Source of the DNA: JBQCDV01 sp051960855
Lineage (GTDB): Bacteria > Actinomycetota > Actinomycetes > JAJZTN01
Direction: 5' to 3'
Length of the DNA stretch: 25,076 nucleotides
Assembly (NCBI GenBank): GCA_051960855.1
Contig: JBQCDV010000065.1
Span: forward strand, 1-25,076
The position numbers and the translations under genes are program-made. The notes beneath the pieces were generated by a model. The model was not told the DNA's origin. It worked only from the letters and a program-made list of their open reading frames with translations, and did not search any database. This document shows positions 21,665 through 25,076 of the stretch, in pieces (positions within the stretch are counted from its first letter, which is position 1; every line of letters begins with the position of its first letter).

Positions 21665-23839
21665 GTGACCGACAGGTCCCGCCTGCGCCTCGTGGTCCTC
21701 CAGGTCCTCGTGCTCTCGCTGATGCTCACGCTCGGCGGCCGGCTCTACTTCCTGCAGGTCAGCGCGGCCTCCATCTACGAGAAGGCCGCCAACAACACCT
21801 CCCAGCGCGAGGTCGTCACGCCGTCGGTGCGCGGGATGATCCTCGACGACGAGGGCCGCCCGCTGGCCGCGAACAAGACGACGCTGGTCATCAGCGTCGA
21901 CCGGTCGGCCATCGACCGGGCCAAGGACAAGGGAACGGCGACCCTGCACCGGCTCGCGTCCCTGCTCGCGAAGCCCTACAGCGAGATCTACGGGCGGACG
22001 CGGCTGTGCGGCGAGCCGGATGCGCCGAAGTGGCCGGAGTGCTGGGACGGCTCCCCGTTCCAGCCGATCCCGGTCACGGACACCGCCTCTACCCAGATGG
22101 CGCTGCAGATCCTCGAGCACCAGAGCGACTACCCGGGCGTCTCGGCCCAGGTGACGGCGGTGCGCTACTACCCGGAACCGGACGGGGCGAAGGCGTCCCA
22201 CGTCATCGGCTGGCTGCAGCCGGTCACGGCCGAGGAGCTCAAGGCCCAACAGAAGGACCCGTCCGCTGAGGCGCATCTGCAGGGCACGGACCTGGTCGGC
22301 CGATCTGGTCTGGAGAAGGTCTACGACGACGTCCTCCGCGGGACGCCGGGCATCAAGACGGTCACCGTCGACCGGCGCAACCAGGTCATCGGGACCGTCA
22401 GCGAGCAGGACCCGATTCCCGGCGACTACCTCGTGACGAACATCGACGCGAAGGTCCAGAAGGCCGTCGAGGACGCTCTCGCCGCGACGGTCAAGCGCGC
22501 CCGCACCGAGGGTGACCCCAACAAGCACGGCGCGAAGTACAAGGCGGACTTCGCCGCCGCCGTCGTGCTCAACGCGAAGACGGGTGGAGTTGTCGCGGCC
22601 GCGAGCTACCCGACGTACGACCCGAATGTGTGGAAGAACGGCCACATCAGCGTCGCCGACCAGCAGGCCCTCTTCGGCCCGCAGAAGCTCGCGATGTCGC
22701 ACGCCTGGCAGGACGCGCTCGCCCCCGGTTCGACGTTCAAGCTGGTGTCGGCTCTCGCCGCGGAGAAGGCTGGCTACCCGCTGACCGGTCGCTACCCGTG
22801 CCCCTCGAGCTACAACGTCGGCGGCCAGGCCAAGCGCAACTACGAGAGCGAGTCCATCTCGGGCACACCCACGCTGCGCGAGTCGATCCAGCTGTCCTGC
22901 GACACCGTCTTCTACAAGTTCGCCTACGAGACGTGGCTGCGGGAGGGCGGCAAGGACGCGCCCATCGACACCCCTGACGTGTTCGCGCAGATGGCGCGGT
23001 CGTTCGGAATGGGGTCGGAGACCGGCGTCGACCTGCCGGGGGAGACCGCCGGCCGCATCCCGGACCGGAAGTGGAAGTACGAGTACTGGAAGGAGACTCG
23101 CGACTCCAACTGCGCCGCTGCCAAGCGGGGCTACCCCGAGACGCGCAAGACCGACCCGGCGCGCGCGGACTTCCTCACCAAGCTGGCCACGGAGAACTGC
23201 GAGGAGGCCGGCTCGATCTACCGAGGTGGTGACGCAGCGAACTTCGTGATCGGCCAGGGAGACGTCCTCGTCAGCCCACTGCAGCTTGCCCGCGCCTACG
23301 CCGCAATCGCCAACGGCGGCAAGCTCCTGCAGCCCCAGGTCGCCAAGGCCGTGATCCGCCCGGACGGCACTGTGGTCAAGGAGTTCGCGCCGAAGGTCGT
23401 CGCCAAGCTCCCCATCAGTGAGGCCAGCCGGAAGTGGATGGTCGACACCTTCATCGCCGTCTCGACCCAGCACCCCGGCACCGCCGTGAACACGTGGAAG
23501 CGCAGCAACTTCCCGATCGACCAGATCGTCATCGGCGCCAAGACCGGCTCGGCCGAGGTGCAGGGCAAGCAGTCCACGTCGTGGTTCGCCTCCTTCGCCC
23601 CGGCCAACGACCCGCAGTACGTCGTCGTCATGATGACCAGCCAGGGCGGCACCGGCTCCGGCACGTCCGGGTGGGGCGTCGAGAAGATCTACGAGGCGCT
23701 CTACGGCGTGCACGACGGGACGGTGACGCCGGCCAAGGCAGTCCTGCCGGTGCCGCCGAGCGGTCTGCCGCAGATCACGCCGCAGGGCGACATCCTGCCG
23801 CCGAAGCGGCTGCCGTGGCCCGTGCATGGGACGAAGTGA
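21665..23839 (+). CDS. mrdA: penicillin-binding protein 2, elongation transpeptidase
   Basis: A 724-residue class B penicillin-binding protein, the DD-transpeptidase partner of RodA, anchored by one membrane helix (about 8-28) with the rest outside the membrane. The dimerisation domain (about 45-260) has RGMILDDEGRPLA. The transpeptidase domain has the catalytic serine in STFK at 356-359, the second motif as SCD at 411-413, and KTG at 626-628. Six cysteines lie in the extracytoplasmic part (115, 126, 379, 412, 483, 512). A polar insertion at about 470-515, before GGDAANFVIGQG, enlarges the domain. The GTG start at 21665 follows GGGAG (21653-21657) by seven bases; no in-frame start codon exists further upstream. 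It is followed directly by rodA. Confidence 0.95.
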   Translation: MTDRSRLRLVVLQVLVLSLMLTLGGRLYFLQVSAASIYEKAANNTSQREVVTPSVRGMILDDEGRPLAANKTTLVISVDRSAIDRAKDKGTATLHRLASLLAKPYSEIYGRTRLCGEPDAPKWPECWDGSPFQPIPVTDTASTQMALQILEHQSDYPGVSAQVTAVRYYPEPDGAKASHVIGWLQPVTAEELKAQQKDPSAEAHLQGTDLVGRSGLEKVYDDVLRGTPGIKTVTVDRRNQVIGTVSEQDPIPGDYLVTNIDAKVQKAVEDALAATVKRARTEGDPNKHGAKYKADFAAAVVLNAKTGGVVAAASYPTYDPNVWKNGHISVADQQALFGPQKLAMSHAWQDALAPGSTFKLVSALAAEKAGYPLTGRYPCPSSYNVGGQAKRNYESESISGTPTLRESIQLSCDTVFYKFAYETWLREGGKDAPIDTPDVFAQMARSFGMGSETGVDLPGETAGRIPDRKWKYEYWKETRDSNCAAAKRGYPETRKTDPARADFLTKLATENCEEAGSIYRGGDAANFVIGQGDVLVSPLQLARAYAAIANGGKLLQPQVAKAVIRPDGTVVKEFAPKVVAKLPISEASRKWMVDTFIAVSTQHPGTAVNTWKRSNFPIDQIVIGAKTGSAEVQGKQSTSWFASFAPANDPQYVVVMMTSQGGTGSGTSGWGVEKIYEALYGVHDGTVTPAKAVLPVPPSGLPQITPQGDILPPKRLPWPVHGTK

Positions 23840-23849
23840 GGGCGGCTCG

Positions 23850-25052
23850 GTGACGTCCAACCTGCGACACGACTTCCGTCCCGCCCCCACCCTGACCCCT
23901 CAGCGCACCGGCATCCTCGCCCCGGGGAGCCTGGTGCGCCGCCTCGACTGGCTGCTGCTGCTCGCCGCGGCGGCGCTGTCGGTAGGGGGCGCCGTGCTGG
24001 CGTGGGCGGCGACCTGGAACTACCCGCGGGTCAACGGCGGCGACCCGCACATGTACCTGAAGAAGCAGCTGCTCAACCTGGCGATCGGCGTCGTCCTCGC
24101 CGCTGTCGCCGCGCTGTTCGACTACCGGTCCCTGCGGGCCTACACGCCGGTCCTCTACGGCGGCGCGGTGCTCGGCCTCGTGGCCGTCCTCAGTCCGCTC
24201 GGCGTGACGATCAACGGCGCTCACTCGTGGATCGAGATCCCCGGCTTCTCGTTGCAGCCCGCGGAGTTTGCGAAGGTAGCCCTGATCGCAGGGATGGCCT
24301 TCCTGCTCAGCGAGAAGCGGGACCAGGAGACCGGCCCTCGCGACCTTGACGTCGTGTGGTCGCTGCTGCTGGCCGCCGTGCCGCTGGGCCTGATCATGCT
24401 GCAGCCCGACCTCGGGTCGGCCCTGGTGCTCGGCTGCATCGTCCTCGGGTGCATCGCGATCTCCGGTGCGAGGGCACGGTGGATCCTCGGGCTGCTGCTC
24501 GGCGCCGTCCTCGGGGCGTTCGTCGTCATCAAGCTCGGCCTGCTCGAGCAGTACCAGATCGACCGCTTCACGGCGTTCCTGGATCCCAGCAAGGACCCGA
24601 AGGGCGCCGGCTTCAACACCATCCAGGCGCGCATCGCCATCGGCACCGGTGGCATCTTCGGCAAGGGGCTGTTTGAGGGCCCGCAGACTAACGGGCACTT
24701 CGTGCCCTACCAGTGGACCGACTTCATCTTCTCGGTGGCAGGGGAGGAGCTGGGCCTGGTCGGAGCGGGCCTGCTGATCGGGCTCTTCGCTCTCATCTTC
24801 TGGCGCGTCTACCGCATCGCCGTCGGCGCTGAAGACCTCTTCGGCCGGGTCGTGTGCGCCGGCGTCATGGCGTGGTTCGGCTTCCAGGCCTTCGAGAACG
24901 TCGGGATGTGCCTGGGCATCATGCCCGTCACCGGCGTCCCACTGCCCTTCGTCAGCTACGGCGGCTCCAGCATGTTCGCCGCCTGGCTGGCTATCGGGCT
25001 GCTGCAGAACATCCACATGAAGCGCGAGGAGCCGGGCCTGCTCGGCAACTGA
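23850..25052 (+). CDS. rodA: RodA, SEDS peptidoglycan glycosyltransferase
   Basis: A 400-residue polytopic protein of the SEDS family, which polymerises lipid II into glycan strands with PBP2. About ten membrane segments start near residue 34. SEDS motifs: AHSWIEIPGFSLQPAEFAK at 124-142, MLQPDLGSALV, FVPYQWTDFIFSVAGEELG with the catalytic-type Asp291, and PLPFVSYGGSSM near the end. I prefer the GTG at 23850, preceded by GAGGG (23838-23842) with seven bases of spacing. An in-frame ATG at 23826 overlaps the PBP2 gene and lacks a ribosome binding site; it would add eight residues. RodA rather than FtsW is inferred from the mre/PBP2 context. A hairpin overlaps the stop codon, so the cluster probably ends here. 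Confidence 0.95.
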   Translation: MTSNLRHDFRPAPTLTPQRTGILAPGSLVRRLDWLLLLAAAALSVGGAVLAWAATWNYPRVNGGDPHMYLKKQLLNLAIGVVLAAVAALFDYRSLRAYTPVLYGGAVLGLVAVLSPLGVTINGAHSWIEIPGFSLQPAEFAKVALIAGMAFLLSEKRDQETGPRDLDVVWSLLLAAVPLGLIMLQPDLGSALVLGCIVLGCIAISGARARWILGLLLGAVLGAFVVIKLGLLEQYQIDRFTAFLDPSKDPKGAGFNTIQARIAIGTGGIFGKGLFEGPQTNGHFVPYQWTDFIFSVAGEELGLVGAGLLIGLFALIFWRVYRIAVGAEDLFGRVVCAGVMAWFGFQAFENVGMCLGIMPVTGVPLPFVSYGGSSMFAAWLAIGLLQNIHMKREEPGLLGN

Positions 25053-25061
25053 GCAGGCCCG
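25033..25061 (+). terminator. hairpin terminator overlapping the rodA stop codon
   Basis: CGGGCCTGCTC (25033-25043) and GAGCAGGCCCG (25051-25061) form a perfect 11-base-pair stem with a seven-base loop. The TGA stop codon (25050-25052) lies at the loop and stem boundary. No T run follows. It plausibly ends the mreBCD-mrdA-rodA transcript. Confidence 0.75.
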
Positions 25062-25076
25062 ACAGCCTCGGTGTCG

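Noticed and set aside
23826..23849. ATG at 23826 as the rodA start
   Set aside because: It overlaps the end of the PBP2 gene and has no ribosome binding site, whereas the GTG at 23850 has GAGGG seven bases upstream. It cannot be fully excluded.

Overview
This is a gene-dense, very GC-rich window with GTG and ATG starts, short intergenic gaps and long spurious antisense frames, all typical of an actinobacterial chromosome. The order tig-clpP1-clpP2-clpX-...-valS-...-folC-DUF4233-ndk-mreB-mreC-mreD-PBP2-rodA is the conserved core seen in Streptomyces and relatives. The intact mreBCD/PBP2/RodA set argues against Mycobacterium or Corynebacterium, which lack mreB. The sequence alone does not give a genus. 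I see no insertion sequence, integrase, prophage, CRISPR array or plasmid gene.

Layout. 10-2493: an Eis-like acetyltransferase (minus strand) diverges from a membrane-anchored SpoIIE/PP2C-type phosphatase. 2515-2799: tRNA-Gly(UCC) on the minus strand and tRNA-Pro(UGG) on the plus strand. 2855-7321: the protein quality-control block, with trigger factor, a strong hairpin terminator, then clpP1-clpP2 behind a putative ClgR operator, then clpX with its own promoter. 7313-9202: a minus-strand CHASE3-HAMP-GAF-GGDEF diguanylate cyclase, convergent with clpX and divergent from valS. 9309-18480: valS, a YihY/BrkB membrane protein, ileS behind an isoleucine T-box riboswitch, folC and a DUF4233 membrane protein. 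18509-18931: ndk on the minus strand. 19153-25052: mreB, mreC, mreD, mrdA (PBP2) and rodA, ending in a hairpin that overlaps the rodA stop codon.

How the genes work together. ClpP1, ClpP2 and ClpX form the ATP-dependent ClpXP protease, and trigger factor handles nascent chains upstream of it. ValRS and IleRS charge branched-chain tRNAs; ileS translation is probably controlled by uncharged tRNA-Ile through the leader at about 12895-13188. FolC makes polyglutamylated folates. The last five genes encode the elongation/spore-wall peptidoglycan machine, with RodA as glycosyltransferase, PBP2 as transpeptidase and MreBCD as scaffold.

I found no clearly new biological system; most of the window is conserved housekeeping. 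The best second-look items are regulatory or structural: the ClgR-like operator, the T-box with two mutually exclusive pairings near the start codon, several -10 boxes placed so that transcripts would be leaderless, a start codon lying in a hairpin loop (mreC), in-frame tandem repeats in several proteins, and acidic tails on trigger factor and FolC.
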